Shown piece after piece: positions 1 to 9,365 of a stretch of DNA of 64,000 nt. The position numbers and the translations under genes were made by a program. The notes below the pieces were generated by a model, which saw nothing but the letters and a program-made list of their open reading frames with translations, made no database searches and was not told where the DNA came from. The stretch is from contig NC_006041.1 of assembly GCF_000002515.2 (NCBI RefSeq), forward strand, positions 868,001 to 932,000, given 5' to 3'. Every line of letters starts with the position of its first letter. Position 1 is the stretch's first letter. This stretch comes from Kluyveromyces lactis. Taxonomy: Eukaryota; Ascomycota; Saccharomycetes; Saccharomycetales; Saccharomycetaceae.

Positions 1-2139
1 ATATGGTACCTATTCTTTTTCCAGTCTAATCTGAAGATGGCAGATTTGAAAAAGGTAGCAACTTCAAGGTATCTTTCACAAGAACCGTCGTTATCAGAAC
101 TTATGTCAAATGTGAAGATCAAGCCTATTGAAGAAACCCCGGTTTCGCCATTGGAGTTGATTCCAGATATCGAAATATCGACTAGAAAGAAATACGATGC
201 GTCGTGGGATCTGTTGTTCCGTGGTAGAAAATATAAATCGTTCAACGATTATGATCTTCATACGAAATGTGAGTTTTATTTCCAGAATTTATACAATTTG
301 AACGAGGATTGGACCAATAATATTCGGACGTTCACTTTCGATATTAACGATGTAGACACGTCTACGAAAATTGACGCTCTTAAAGATTCCGATGGGGTTC
401 AATTGGTGGACGAGAAGGCTATACGTTTATACAAGAGAACGCATAACGTTGCCTTGGCTACGGAAAGGTTACGTCTTTATGATAAATGTTTTGTCAATAG
501 TCCAGGTTCAAACCCATTGAAAATGGATCACCTTTTCAGATCGAACAAGAAGAGTAAGACTACGGCTTTGGATGACGAAGTCACTGGGAACCGTGATACT
601 TTTACCAAGACGAAGAAAACTTCGTTCTTAAGCGATATGGACACGAGTAGTTTCCAGAAGTACGATCAATGGGATTTCGAACATAGAATGTTCCCCATGA
701 TCCCATATTTCGAGGAACACAATTTCACCAACGTGATGCCTATTTTCACCGGCTCAAACGGTGGGGAACCTTTACCTCAAGGGAAATTCCCGGTATTAGA
801 TCCAAAATCCGGTGAATTGTTACGTGTAGAGACTTTCAGATATGATAAATCGAAATCGCTTTGGAAGAACTGGAATGATATGTCCTCTGCTTCTGGTAAA
901 CGTGGTATTATCTTGGCTGCTGGCGACGGCCAAGTGGACCAATGCATCCGTCTTATTGCTACGTTGAGAGCTCAAGGAAACGCTCTACCTATTCAAATTA
1001 TCCACAACAACCAATTGAATGAGAAATCTGTGAAACTGTTATCGGAGGCCGCTAAATCTACCGAATTCTCATCCGGTAGAGCTCAATCTCTTTGGTTAGT
1101 GAATGTGGGCCCCACGTTGGAATCTTCAATGAAGAGCAATTTTGGGAGATTTAAGAATAAGTGGTTGTCAGTTATTTTCAACACTTTTGAAGAATTTATA
1201 TTCATAGATACAGATGCCATCTCCTACATTAATATGGCTGATTATTTCAACTTCAAGGAGTACAAATCTACTGGAACACTCTTCTTTAAGGATAGGTCTT
1301 TGGCAATTGGAACTGAACAGAAATGTGGTCCTTTGTTCGAAACTCTTGAACCAAGAATTCTTGAAATGTACTATTTCAATACTTTACCTATGATCAATGG
1401 TGATTACGTGGAACAGCAATGTATGGGCATGCTCACCCCAGAGGAAAAAGTTTACAAACGTTTCTTTGAAGTTGGTCATCAACACAACTTGGAAAGTGGA
1501 TTATTGGCCATCAACAAAAACGAACACATCATGGGATTGGTTACTGCAACAGTCTTAAATATCGCACCAAAGGTCGGAGGTTGCGGTTGGGGTGACAAAG
1601 AGTTTTTCTGGCTTGGTTTGTTGGTTGCTGGCCAACGCTACTCGATCTATGATATAGATGCAAGTGCAATTGGTGTTCCTCAACAGAAGCAATCTATCGC
1701 TAACGGAGACGAATTTGATGAATATAGGATTTGTTCTTTACAAGTGGCACATACTTCATACGACGGACATTTACTATGGATAAATGGTGGCTCTCAGTAC
1801 TGTAAGAAACCAGAGACTTTTGAAGGTGATTGGACCAACATTAAGGAGCTTCGTGAATCGTATTCTGATGATAAAGAAAAGGCTCTGAAGGCTTATAGTG
1901 ATACAGTTAAGGTGGAAGCAGCAATCGTGCCAGATTCCAGAAGTAATGGTTGGGGTAGAGACGATCAAAGATGTAAAGGCTACTTCTGGTGCGGCAAATT
2001 TACTTCAAAGCTGAAACCGTATACTTATAACACGGTGGTAACTAAAGGTGATTTGATCCGTTTCGGAGACGAGGAAATCGAAAGTATCTCCAAGATTAAT
2101 AAGATCTGGAATGATGCTATTATTCCAGACGGAGCTTAA
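1..2139 (+). CDS. Alpha-1,3-mannosyltransferase, MNN1/MNT family (5' partial)
   Basis: This is a Golgi type II membrane glycosyltransferase that adds alpha-1,3-linked mannose to N- or O-glycans. The frame is open from base 1, twelve codons before the first visible ATG at 37, and those codons read as a hydrophobic stretch (IWYLFFFQ). The true start and most of the membrane anchor therefore lie outside the window. Counting from the ATG at 37 there are 700 residues. The nucleotide-sugar and metal-binding DxD motif is D391-T-D393 inside FIFIDTDA, followed by a long lumenal catalytic domain with the family's Cys-rich C-terminal part (QRCKGYFWCGKF). S. cerevisiae has several members (MNN1, MNT2, MNT3, MNT4), and I cannot tell which one this matches, so no symbol is given. 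It converges on MET3. Confidence 0.85.
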   Translation: MWYLFFFQSNLKMADLKKVATSRYLSQEPSLSELMSNVKIKPIEETPVSPLELIPDIEISTRKKYDASWDLLFRGRKYKSFNDYDLHTKCEFYFQNLYNLNEDWTNNIRTFTFDINDVDTSTKIDALKDSDGVQLVDEKAIRLYKRTHNVALATERLRLYDKCFVNSPGSNPLKMDHLFRSNKKSKTTALDDEVTGNRDTFTKTKKTSFLSDMDTSSFQKYDQWDFEHRMFPMIPYFEEHNFTNVMPIFTGSNGGEPLPQGKFPVLDPKSGELLRVETFRYDKSKSLWKNWNDMSSASGKRGIILAAGDGQVDQCIRLIATLRAQGNALPIQIIHNNQLNEKSVKLLSEAAKSTEFSSGRAQSLWLVNVGPTLESSMKSNFGRFKNKWLSVIFNTFEEFIFIDTDAISYINMADYFNFKEYKSTGTLFFKDRSLAIGTEQKCGPLFETLEPRILEMYYFNTLPMINGDYVEQQCMGMLTPEEKVYKRFFEVGHQHNLESGLLAINKNEHIMGLVTATVLNIAPKVGGCGWGDKEFFWLGLLVAGQRYSIYDIDASAIGVPQQKQSIANGDEFDEYRICSLQVAHTSYDGHLLWINGGSQYCKKPETFEGDWTNIKELRESYSDDKEKALKAYSDTVKVEAAIVPDSRSNGWGRDDQRCKGYFWCGKFTSKLKPYTYNTVVTKGDLIRFGDEEIESISKINKIWNDAIIPDGA

Positions 2140-2663
2140 TTTCACGGTTTAAGGATATAGTCGCAAGAAACGTTTTAAATTTCCCTTTTTTTTTCTGTTC
2201 GTTTATATTTCCGTCGCCCTATCTTTCCACAATCGAGCTTGATAACACACCTCCCTCGAACACTGCATAAAGTCTGCTCGTACAACTCAAATCGCAATAC
2301 CCCCGAGCATACGGTTACATCAGGTCATTCTTTTGGTCTACATGTAGCCATTATTTTTATGAGCTGTCGTAAGTATTTACTGCGAACTAGTATCTCAACA
2401 TTCAAATGTTAGCTTTGATCTTTAGAAAGCATTTTTGTAATATTAAAACATACATGTATAGTACCAAGAGGTATTATTAATCTGAATCACTACACAATAC
2501 CATGGGTAGCACTCAGCATATTTTCAATATTACATGGCTTTTACCTAGTAGCCTGAATCTTCAAATCGATGTGTTTCTTGATATTTTGGTTGGGTAATTT
2601 TGTTCTGTACATTAAAACATATATAGATATATGATTGAATTAAAGTTCGTCATTTTACAGAGA
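2140..2663. other. Convergent intergenic region, mannosyltransferase / MET3
   Basis: This gap lies between two 3' ends. It is AT-rich with T-runs near 2185 and AT-rich stretches near 2620-2645 that suit 3'-end formation of both genes. I see no RNA gene or credible small ORF. Confidence 0.4.
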
Positions 2664-4172
2664 TCAGAATTGGAAAAAGCCTTGGTCTTCCAAGAACAAG
2701 ACCACTCTTTGTACAATGTGTAAGATGTTCTTGTCTTCAGTTTCCAGTGGAATATCGGATCCCGATTCTTCACCTATCTTGAACACGTTAGTGCCCTTCA
2801 AAGAGGAAGCATTTTGTAAGATTAGACCGGTTCCACTTCTAACGAAATCAGGGACAAGAGCTAGAATTTCTTCATTGTTGCCATGTTCCAAAACCTTGTA
2901 GTGTCTACCACCACCATATTGTAAGAAAGTAGACAATAAAGCAGTCTTTAGTTGAGCCGGTAAAGTTTCTGACAAGACAAGAGCGAAACCTTGTTTAGGT
3001 CTTGAAGGGTTTGATTCCCTCAAAATCTTGACGACTTCTGGATAAGAGAACCATGCTGGAATTTCACCACCATCTCTCAATCTGTTTCTCAATTCAGTTC
3101 CACTGATATTCAAAGTTCTTGTCTTGTCAGTATCAATTTCATCAATTGGAGCATATCTGTCTTCATCTGGTAGGTATGTAACCATTCTGAATGGAACAAC
3201 TTCGATATCCAATTCGTTTTTGTAGGATTCGACTAATTCTTGAGCGTCGTATGGACCATAGAAGTCAACACCCTTGGAGTTCTTACCAGGACCGGCATGG
3301 TCTCTACCAACGATGAAATGTGAAGCACCATAATTCTTTCTAATAATTGCATGCCAAACAGCTTCTCTGTCACCACCCATTCTCATAGCAAGTGGCAACA
3401 GGGACAATTGAGCCATGCCGTTAGGGTATCTTTTGATGATTTCTTGGTAGACCCTAACTCTTGTATGGTGGTCAATGTCACCTGGTTTCGTTAGACCCAC
3501 CACTGGGTGAATTAGGATCTTAGAGTTGTTTGATCTAGCAGCACGCACAGTCAATTCTCTGTGTGCTCTATGCATTGGGTTTCTTGTTTGGAAAGCCACG
3601 ACACGATCCCATTGCTTGGATTCGAATTCAAGTCTCAATTGAGCTGGGGTCTTTCTCCAACCTGGATAATCATAATGAACAGGCAATTGAATAGCCTCTA
3701 AAGAACCACCGACATAAAATTCGCCAGCTTGTTCGAATAAATATTTCACGGCTGGATGTTCTGGATCACCTCTGAACACCTTCTTGGCTTCAACGGCTTT
3801 ATCAGGTTGATAAACATCACTGACCGTTAAGATTGCCAATGGGAACTCATTGTCCTGGAGCAAGACAATACGTTGGTCTGGACTCAATTGAGAAGCAAAT
3901 TCAGCATCCACGTCCAATGTGATTGGAATGGTCCAAACTAAACCGTTTTGAAGACGAGATTTTTCAACGACAGATTGATAATCTTGTTGGTTAAGGAACC
4001 CATCCAAAGGAGAAAACCCACCATTCAAGATCAATTCCAAATCGCAAATTTGTCTGGCAGTCAAAGACCAAGAGGTCAAATCACCGCTTTGAGCAATTTC
4101 TAACAATTCGGCTTTTTTTGAAGCATCTCTTGCAACTAAATCTTGCAAAACACCACCATGAGGAGAAGGCAT
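2664..4172 (-). CDS. MET3: ATP sulfurylase (sulfate adenylyltransferase)
   Basis: Catalyses ATP + sulfate to adenosine 5'-phosphosulfate + pyrophosphate, the first step of sulfate assimilation toward methionine and cysteine, in the cytosol. At 502 residues it is close to the roughly 511 of S. cerevisiae Met3. The N-terminal PUA-like domain is followed by the catalytic domain with the nucleotide-binding [10 protein letters not shown] motif at residues 195-204 and the GRDHAGPG motif near 290. The last 110 or so residues correspond to the degenerate APS-kinase-like domain of fungal enzymes. The ATG at 4172 gives the family N-terminus (MPSPHGG). The upstream region carries three CACGTG sites, as expected for a Cbf1/Met4-controlled gene. 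Confidence 0.97.
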   Translation of the reverse strand: MPSPHGGVLQDLVARDASKKAELLEIAQSGDLTSWSLTARQICDLELILNGGFSPLDGFLNQQDYQSVVEKSRLQNGLVWTIPITLDVDAEFASQLSPDQRIVLLQDNEFPLAILTVSDVYQPDKAVEAKKVFRGDPEHPAVKYLFEQAGEFYVGGSLEAIQLPVHYDYPGWRKTPAQLRLEFESKQWDRVVAFQTRNPMHRAHRELTVRAARSNNSKILIHPVVGLTKPGDIDHHTRVRVYQEIIKRYPNGMAQLSLLPLAMRMGGDREAVWHAIIRKNYGASHFIVGRDHAGPGKNSKGVDFYGPYDAQELVESYKNELDIEVVPFRMVTYLPDEDRYAPIDEIDTDKTRTLNISGTELRNRLRDGGEIPAWFSYPEVVKILRESNPSRPKQGFALVLSETLPAQLKTALLSTFLQYGGGRHYKVLEHGNNEEILALVPDFVRSGTGLILQNASSLKGTNVFKIGEESGSDIPLETEDKNILHIVQRVVLFLEDQGFFQF

Positions 4173-4300
4173 GGTATGAATTCTAATTGATTATAATTCT
4201 TCAGTTATTCACTTCCAACTTTGCCAAGAGAATGCAGCTATCCAACCATTAATAAATGGGCAGATGGTCAATTGACATGACTGTTTCATCACACATGTTC

Positions 4301-4318
4301 ATATTTATATATAAATAT
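4301..4318. promoter_or_regulatory. TATA element of MET3
   Basis: An 18 bp palindrome, ATATTTATATATAAATAT, lies about 130-150 bp upstream of the MET3 ATG. It reads as a consensus TATA box on the minus strand. Confidence 0.5.
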
Positions 4319-4583
4319 TTACATGCTCAGTGGAAAGTAACCTGTGGAGTTGACTTGCAATGAATTAGTCGAAGGTCTGAAGATGTGTGTGTTGTGTAAA
4401 ATTGCATTGACGTCTAAAAAAAGCCATACCGGAAGACCGATCAGTAATGATGCTACTAATCTATCCGCTTGGCTGCGCCTGATGTCATGGTTGTTTCTAT
4501 ATATCATGAGGTATTACATTGAACGCTGGCACAGAAACTGCAAGGGTCAGTGCTGATGTGGATGCTGCGTGTGTGGAAAAACA

Positions 4584-4613
4584 CAATATCACGTGATATA
4601 TCACGTGATATTG
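4584..4613. promoter_or_regulatory. 30 bp perfect palindrome with two TCACGTGA sites
   Basis: The left half is CAATATCACGTGATA and the right half is its exact reverse complement. The two CACGTG cores are at 4590-4595 and 4602-4607, 12 bp apart. Each core is a Cbf1/E-box site. The position upstream of MET3 makes a Cbf1-Met4 role likely. Confidence 0.75.
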
Positions 4614-4887
4614 AATTATTGTGGTTTTGTAAGACTTTTGCTCTGGTTTCCGTTGACCTTTAGTGGTCACGTGGTGGTTATTGAAAGACAGAGATAATAA
4701 TTTGACGTTAGAAGAGGCGAGGCTGTCACTAGTGAACCCTGGATAAAGGGTATACGAGATTGTAGGGAACTTACAGCGAGTTTTAGAGCATGGTTAAGGC
4801 CAGGCGTTACTGGGTTGATTAGATAGCTAGATCAAGAAGTTATACAAATTGAAATGCCTTAGTAAGGCGGACAACACTAATGCTACC

Positions 4888-5694
4888 TTATTCGCTGAAA
4901 ACCGTATCTAGTATTCTACGAAAGATCCAAGATGGAGTATAGTAGGAAAAATATGCATATAGTTTGGCCTTTCCTGGGGTGTAACGACTCTTAGGGTTTT
5001 CGGTTTTGATAACTTTCAACACTTCTTTGGCAATGACTTCTGGCTCATCAGAATTTTCGAGGCTTTGCTTGAGCATTCTTTCCGACACTTTACCCTTGAT
5101 TGAATCATATACGGCCATTTCTTCATCTGCAGGAGAATTTGAATTAGCCATACCTGTTTTGATAATATGTGGATCTATAGTACTGACGTGAATTCCGAAC
5201 TTTTTCACCTCGTAATCAAGAGACTCAGTGTACCCTTCTAAAGCATGTTTAGACGAACAGTAAAGAGCACCGTATGGGATTGGCATAATACCACCCATTG
5301 AACTTATATTGATTATTTTACCGTGTCTTTGCTCTCTCATATGAGGTAACACAGCACGGGTCATCCGATGGACACCAAAGAAATTCGTTTCGAAAATGGT
5401 TTTTGCTAGATCAGTTGAACATTCTTCTACTGCTGCCCATTTAAACGCAATGCCAGCATTGTTAACTAGAACATCAATTCTTCCAGCTTTTTCGATAACT
5501 TCGTTCACAGCACTTTTGACCGATTCCTCGTCGGTAATATCTAGCTTGATCATCTTGAAGGAGTATTCCTTCCCAGGAATGGACCCTTTTCTAGAGGTAC
5601 CGAAAACTTCATAACCTGCACTCCGTAACGTTTCTGCTATTGACAGCCCGATTCCAGTTGATGCACCGGTAATTAAGATCACTTGCTTTTTCAT
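4888..5694 (-). CDS. Short-chain dehydrogenase/reductase of bacterial type
   Basis: A classical SDR with Rossmann fold that uses NAD(P)(H); the substrate is unknown. In 268 residues it shows the cofactor motif TGASTGIG at 9-16, NNAG at 78-81, the catalytic Ser at 131/132, and YxxxK with Tyr145 and Lys149. A hydrophobic/aromatic C-terminus (YAYFSYYTPSWIF) could lie against a membrane. It does not read like S. cerevisiae Ayr1 or the YIR035C/YIR036C proteins. The compact form and wording (KHALEGYTESLDYEVKKFGI) are those of common bacterial SDRs, so transfer from bacteria is possible but unproven. The ATG at 5694 is the only sensible start. No neighbour suggests a pathway. Confidence 0.85.
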   Translation of the reverse strand: MKKQVILITGASTGIGLSIAETLRSAGYEVFGTSRKGSIPGKEYSFKMIKLDITDEESVKSAVNEVIEKAGRIDVLVNNAGIAFKWAAVEECSTDLAKTIFETNFFGVHRMTRAVLPHMREQRHGKIINISSMGGIMPIPYGALYCSSKHALEGYTESLDYEVKKFGIHVSTIDPHIIKTGMANSNSPADEEMAVYDSIKGKVSERMLKQSLENSDEPEVIAKEVLKVIKTENPKSRYTPGKAKLYAYFSYYTPSWIFRRILDTVFSE

Positions 5695-6101
5695 CTGGTT
5701 TTAACGTATGCTGTCACCGATTTTCGACAGCGATATTTCGATATTGGTTTAACTTGTAGGCAGTGCTAACTGCAAGCTCAACCGACAGCTCCATGTATAC
5801 ATATATACATATATACATATATATATATATACATATGTATATATATTGCTGACGATTGGTAATTTCTTGCTATGCTAATCATGATCACATGGAGTTTAAT
5901 TGTCATGCCAGTACATCTTTCATATGGTACTGCCAGCTGATGTGGCAAGATTACAAAACCCTAAAAATTAACATTAGCTTGCTGGGCGAACGTCACTACA
6001 GGACATTATGGAGACCATTAACAAATTATTTATTATTCATATTTTAAATCAATCCTTCAACAGATTACACAAACGTACCTCGAAATAATAAGATGGGTAT
6101 A
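5695..6101. other. Intergenic region upstream of the SDR gene
   Basis: This is the presumptive promoter of the SDR gene and the 3' flank of the transporter. Its main feature is the TA/CATATA microsatellite at 5793-5847. I see no clear activator sites or small gene. Confidence 0.4.
5793..5847. repeat. (TA)n / ATATAC microsatellite
   Basis: About 55 bp of alternating AT with interspersed ATAC units, about 100-150 bp upstream of the SDR start. Such tracts often serve as TATA-like, nucleosome-poor promoter DNA. Confidence 0.8.
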
Positions 6102-7994
6102 TTAAACAGTGGTCCCTTGTTTGAATTCCGGGATAGATGGTAAACCATCATGTTCTTCTTGTGCAACTTTCTTTTCTGTTTCGACCCTCCTATTAGATGA
6201 GAGGCATGCACAAAAGAAGGCCAGAGCTGAAAAAGCATAACACATCCAAAAGACGTACGTAACAGCAGCACTAAATATCTCTGCAGCTTCAGTGGATTTT
6301 CCGTCGAAGTTTTGTAATCTATATTTCACAAGTTCATTAATCTTCTTACCGTAATAGCCCTCTAATTTTGCCTTGTTGATCTTTCGCCATAAAGCGCTGA
6401 TAAAGGTGGTTGTGGATAAAACTGCTCCAATACTGGAACCCAAAGATTTACAGAAACTATTAAACGCTGTGATTTCTACTAGCTCAGTTTTAGCATCAGG
6501 GCTGTTTTTATCAATTTGCAACTGAGAACTGATAAGGGCACATTGTAAAGTAGCACCTAAACCAAAACCTGGTAGAATCCATACACCGATCTGCATAGAA
6601 TTGTTTGAATAATTGTCTAATAAAGTGCACACCCCACTGCCAATTAATAGTAGCGCTATGTTTGCGATCATCACATATTTAACGTGACCAGTCTTCTTAG
6701 TAAAACCACCACAGAAAATAGCAGATAATAGGGAAGCGATAACTAGGGGGATTAAATGCAAGCCTGCATTCCATGCGGTGTAACCTAAAACTAACTGGAA
6801 AAATTGCACGGAATAAACCATGTACCCAGCAAACACCACAGCTGCTGCACACGTTACGGTATTAGCAAGTAAGAAATATTTGTGACCGATCAAAGTCCTA
6901 ACCATTAAAGGTCTATAAGAAGCATTTGCTGGTTCTGGATTAATCCGATCAAAGATGTAGAAGTCATACACAACCGAACATACGACAAGTAAGCCACCAA
7001 TGACGAGGAAACATACGACGAAAGCTCTTTTCCATGAATTATCCTCAGAACCAAACGTTAAACCAAGTAAGAACAAACAAATACCAGTACAGTTTAGGGT
7101 AAACCCAATGAGATCAAATCTGAAAACCAAATTCCTGACAATAGTCTTATAGGTTTCAACGTATTGGAATTGTTTTAACGGAATTGCTTTAACTAGTTTC
7201 AAGCAACGTACTAATCTTGCTGTTATTGATAACCTCTCAGGGTTGTAAGTAAAGAAAAATAAAAATGCAGCAGAACCTCCGACGGGCAAACTAATCCAAA
7301 AGCACCACCTCCAAGTAGCATGTGTTGTGAAAGCACCACCGATGAAGGGTCCGATTAACGACGAAACTGCAAACGCAGACATAATGACCGCTATGACTAT
7401 GGTACGGTTTCTTTCTTCAACTAACGAGCAACCAATAATCATACTCACAGTTTGAAGACCACTACCACCGATACCAGCCACGACTCTCCCGACGACAAGG
7501 TTATTCATCGAAGTAGCAGTAGCTGAAACGATCGATCCGACTTCGAAGATAAAGATTGAGATCAACATGCTCGATTGAAACCCCAATAAAGAGGTGGCCC
7601 TTCCCCATATCAAACTTAACAACGAATTAGGCAAACTGTAACCAGTAATCAGCCAACCACTCTTGGCGTAACCTCCCAAATTCTTGGAAACAACGTCAAT
7701 AACTGTATTGACAATGAAAACATCCAAAGCAACGATCAATTGGGCCAATACAAGTGCGAAAAGACATACGTACAACCTCATCCCAGCCATTATACTTGAC
7801 TGAGTTTTCTCATTATCGCTAGTAAAGACATTTTTCAGATCAACTGGAACGTCTTCCGCATCCTCACCTGCTTTCTTGTCCTCGTACTTCTTACTGACAG
7901 GTTCACTCTCTCTTTTAACCAACGAAAATATAATGTTAACGGTGCTGTTTTTGTCAAGACTGGTACTGCTTACCTGCTTCGCCAACGATGACAT
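6102..7994 (-). CDS. MFS transporter, 14-spanner DHA2 family, VBA3/VBA5-like
   Basis: A proton-coupled major facilitator transporter; relatives in S. cerevisiae (VBA3, VBA5, VBA1/2) move basic amino acids or drugs across the vacuolar or plasma membrane. The 630-residue protein has an N-terminal cytosolic stretch of about 75 residues, then 14 predicted hydrophobic segments. The DHA2 motifs are visible: ALDVFIVNTV in the first helix, GYSLPNSLLSLIWGR, GRVVAGIGGSG, and GPFIGGAFTTHATWRW. The segments YSVQFFQL and WNAGLHLIPLVI match VBA3/VBA5 closely. The start ATG is at 7994. Whether it is vacuolar or plasma-membrane, and its substrate, cannot be read from sequence. Confidence 0.9.
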   Translation of the reverse strand: MSSLAKQVSSTSLDKNSTVNIIFSLVKRESEPVSKKYEDKKAGEDAEDVPVDLKNVFTSDNEKTQSSIMAGMRLYVCLFALVLAQLIVALDVFIVNTVIDVVSKNLGGYAKSGWLITGYSLPNSLLSLIWGRATSLLGFQSSMLISIFIFEVGSIVSATATSMNNLVVGRVVAGIGGSGLQTVSMIIGCSLVEERNRTIVIAVIMSAFAVSSLIGPFIGGAFTTHATWRWCFWISLPVGGSAAFLFFFTYNPERLSITARLVRCLKLVKAIPLKQFQYVETYKTIVRNLVFRFDLIGFTLNCTGICLFLLGLTFGSEDNSWKRAFVVCFLVIGGLLVVCSVVYDFYIFDRINPEPANASYRPLMVRTLIGHKYFLLANTVTCAAAVVFAGYMVYSVQFFQLVLGYTAWNAGLHLIPLVIASLLSAIFCGGFTKKTGHVKYVMIANIALLLIGSGVCTLLDNYSNNSMQIGVWILPGFGLGATLQCALISSQLQIDKNSPDAKTELVEITAFNSFCKSLGSSIGAVLSTTTFISALWRKINKAKLEGYYGKKINELVKYRLQNFDGKSTEAAEIFSAAVTYVFWMCYAFSALAFFCACLSSNRRVETEKKVAQEEHDGLPSIPEFKQGTTV

Positions 7995-9365
7995 CTCTTC
8001 CTTATATCACATATGACTGGGGAACATCAAAAACATTATCAACCTTTTGAGAAACCACCAATACCATCAAATTCCATGCCGTTCAAAACATATCCTTTAT
8101 ACGTACACATAAATTGTAGAAAATAAAACGGCTGTTAAATTGCTATCTTTTAGTTTATTACCTTTCATAGAGATGTTGCTTCATTGAACCCTATTTCTGT
8201 TCACCACTGAATGCACGGCTACAGTCTTACACCCAAACCAAAGAAAAGAAAAGTAAAAAGCACAATTAACCCAATTGAATCAACATTTGCAACACCTAAC
8301 TGACTCAAAAACTAACCATAGACACCTGCTAATGAAGAATTTGCCAAAAGGTCTAAGAAGCACTTTTCACCACCATTCTAGTGAACAAAAACAGTTCAAA
8401 AGTGCACATGAATTGAGAAGACTTCAAAGTAACTGCTGGAAAATCTCAGAAAATGTTGCCACGGGCATGAGAACACATACTACAGTTCTTGGCTCTAGGC
8501 TACGTACATGCGTCTCTACATCTCCAACTAAATGGCCTCTAATCGCATTTCCGTGTTAAACGGATTTGTATGATATTTCCGTTACAATCATGGAAAATCT
8601 GATAATCAAAAACTAATGCAGAGCTACGCAGATAAAAGAACATTTTCCGTGGAAAACTTGGAACTGAGAATTTGACCAGCGATAGATAGATTCCTGACAG
8701 TGTAAGTGGCTCCCCCACAAACGATAAAGGAGTAGAAACCACAAGGAAGCCGCATATCTAAATACAAAACATACCTTAAGGAGCTTTCCTCGGGAGGAAG
8801 TGTCGTTTTGTGTATGTTTTTGTTGTGCTGTGATACGCATTTCCTCGGGCTTGTAATCCTATGCTTTCTATCAGATCTGTTCATTTTCATGCAACATTAT
8901 GCAGGAAAAAAAAATGAAAATGTCGTTTAGAACCTAAATAGTCTTTTCAGAACTAATAGCACCGCCCGAACGAGCCGCTGCGATCGCCGCATAGAGGTTT
9001 TCAAGTGGTTGTAGTGTGCATTACCACAAATTGTAACATCAACTAAATCCTATCGCGTGAATATGAGAGACGGAGTAAGGACGGGAGAATAGGATCGGCA
9101 ATTTATCATTATTGCAGGCCAGCTTTCCTTATTGTACCCTAGTTTTTGACATAAACAGACGGAATTTTTTTCTGTTCCGAGCTAGTTGACTCGGTTGCTA
9201 CTAATACTGATCACACTCGTACCAGCGATAGCCTCTCATTGAAGTCACAAATATAAATAATATGATAAATTAACATGCACGAGGCGGGAAAAATAAATAT
9301 ACAATAACAAAATAACTGTTCAAGATTGAATGACTATGGTTCAAGAAATCAGGTGAAACGTGAGT
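7995..9365. other. 1.4 kb intergenic region upstream of the VBA-like gene
   Basis: This stretch is the 5' flank of the transporter (minus strand) and the 3' flank of the COG0523 gene. Open frames here of up to 94 codons (8275-8559 and 8624-8890) lack family resemblance or ATG starts. I see no tRNA or repeat. Confidence 0.4.

Larger units (their letters stand above)
4173..4887. promoter_or_regulatory. MET3 promoter region
   Basis: This 715 bp gap is upstream of MET3 and downstream of the dehydrogenase gene. It holds a palindromic TATA element at 4301-4318 (about 135 bp before the MET3 ATG), two TCACGTGA sites inside a 30 bp perfect palindrome at 4584-4613, and a third TCACGTG at 4667-4673. 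CACGTG is the Cbf1 site through which Met4 activates sulfur genes in S. cerevisiae. A CCTGTGG near 4340 could be a weak Met31/32 site. Binding is inferred. Confidence 0.7.

Noticed and set aside
4589-4673. CACGTG sites as centromere element CDEI
   Set aside because: No CDEIII (TTCCGAA-type) is present at a suitable distance with an AT-rich CDEII; MET3 promoter use is simpler. The same holds for the sites at 32433 and 38293.
8275-8559. 94-codon frame upstream of the VBA-like gene
   Set aside because: No ATG start and a composition (runs of His, Ser, Thr) typical of random frames.
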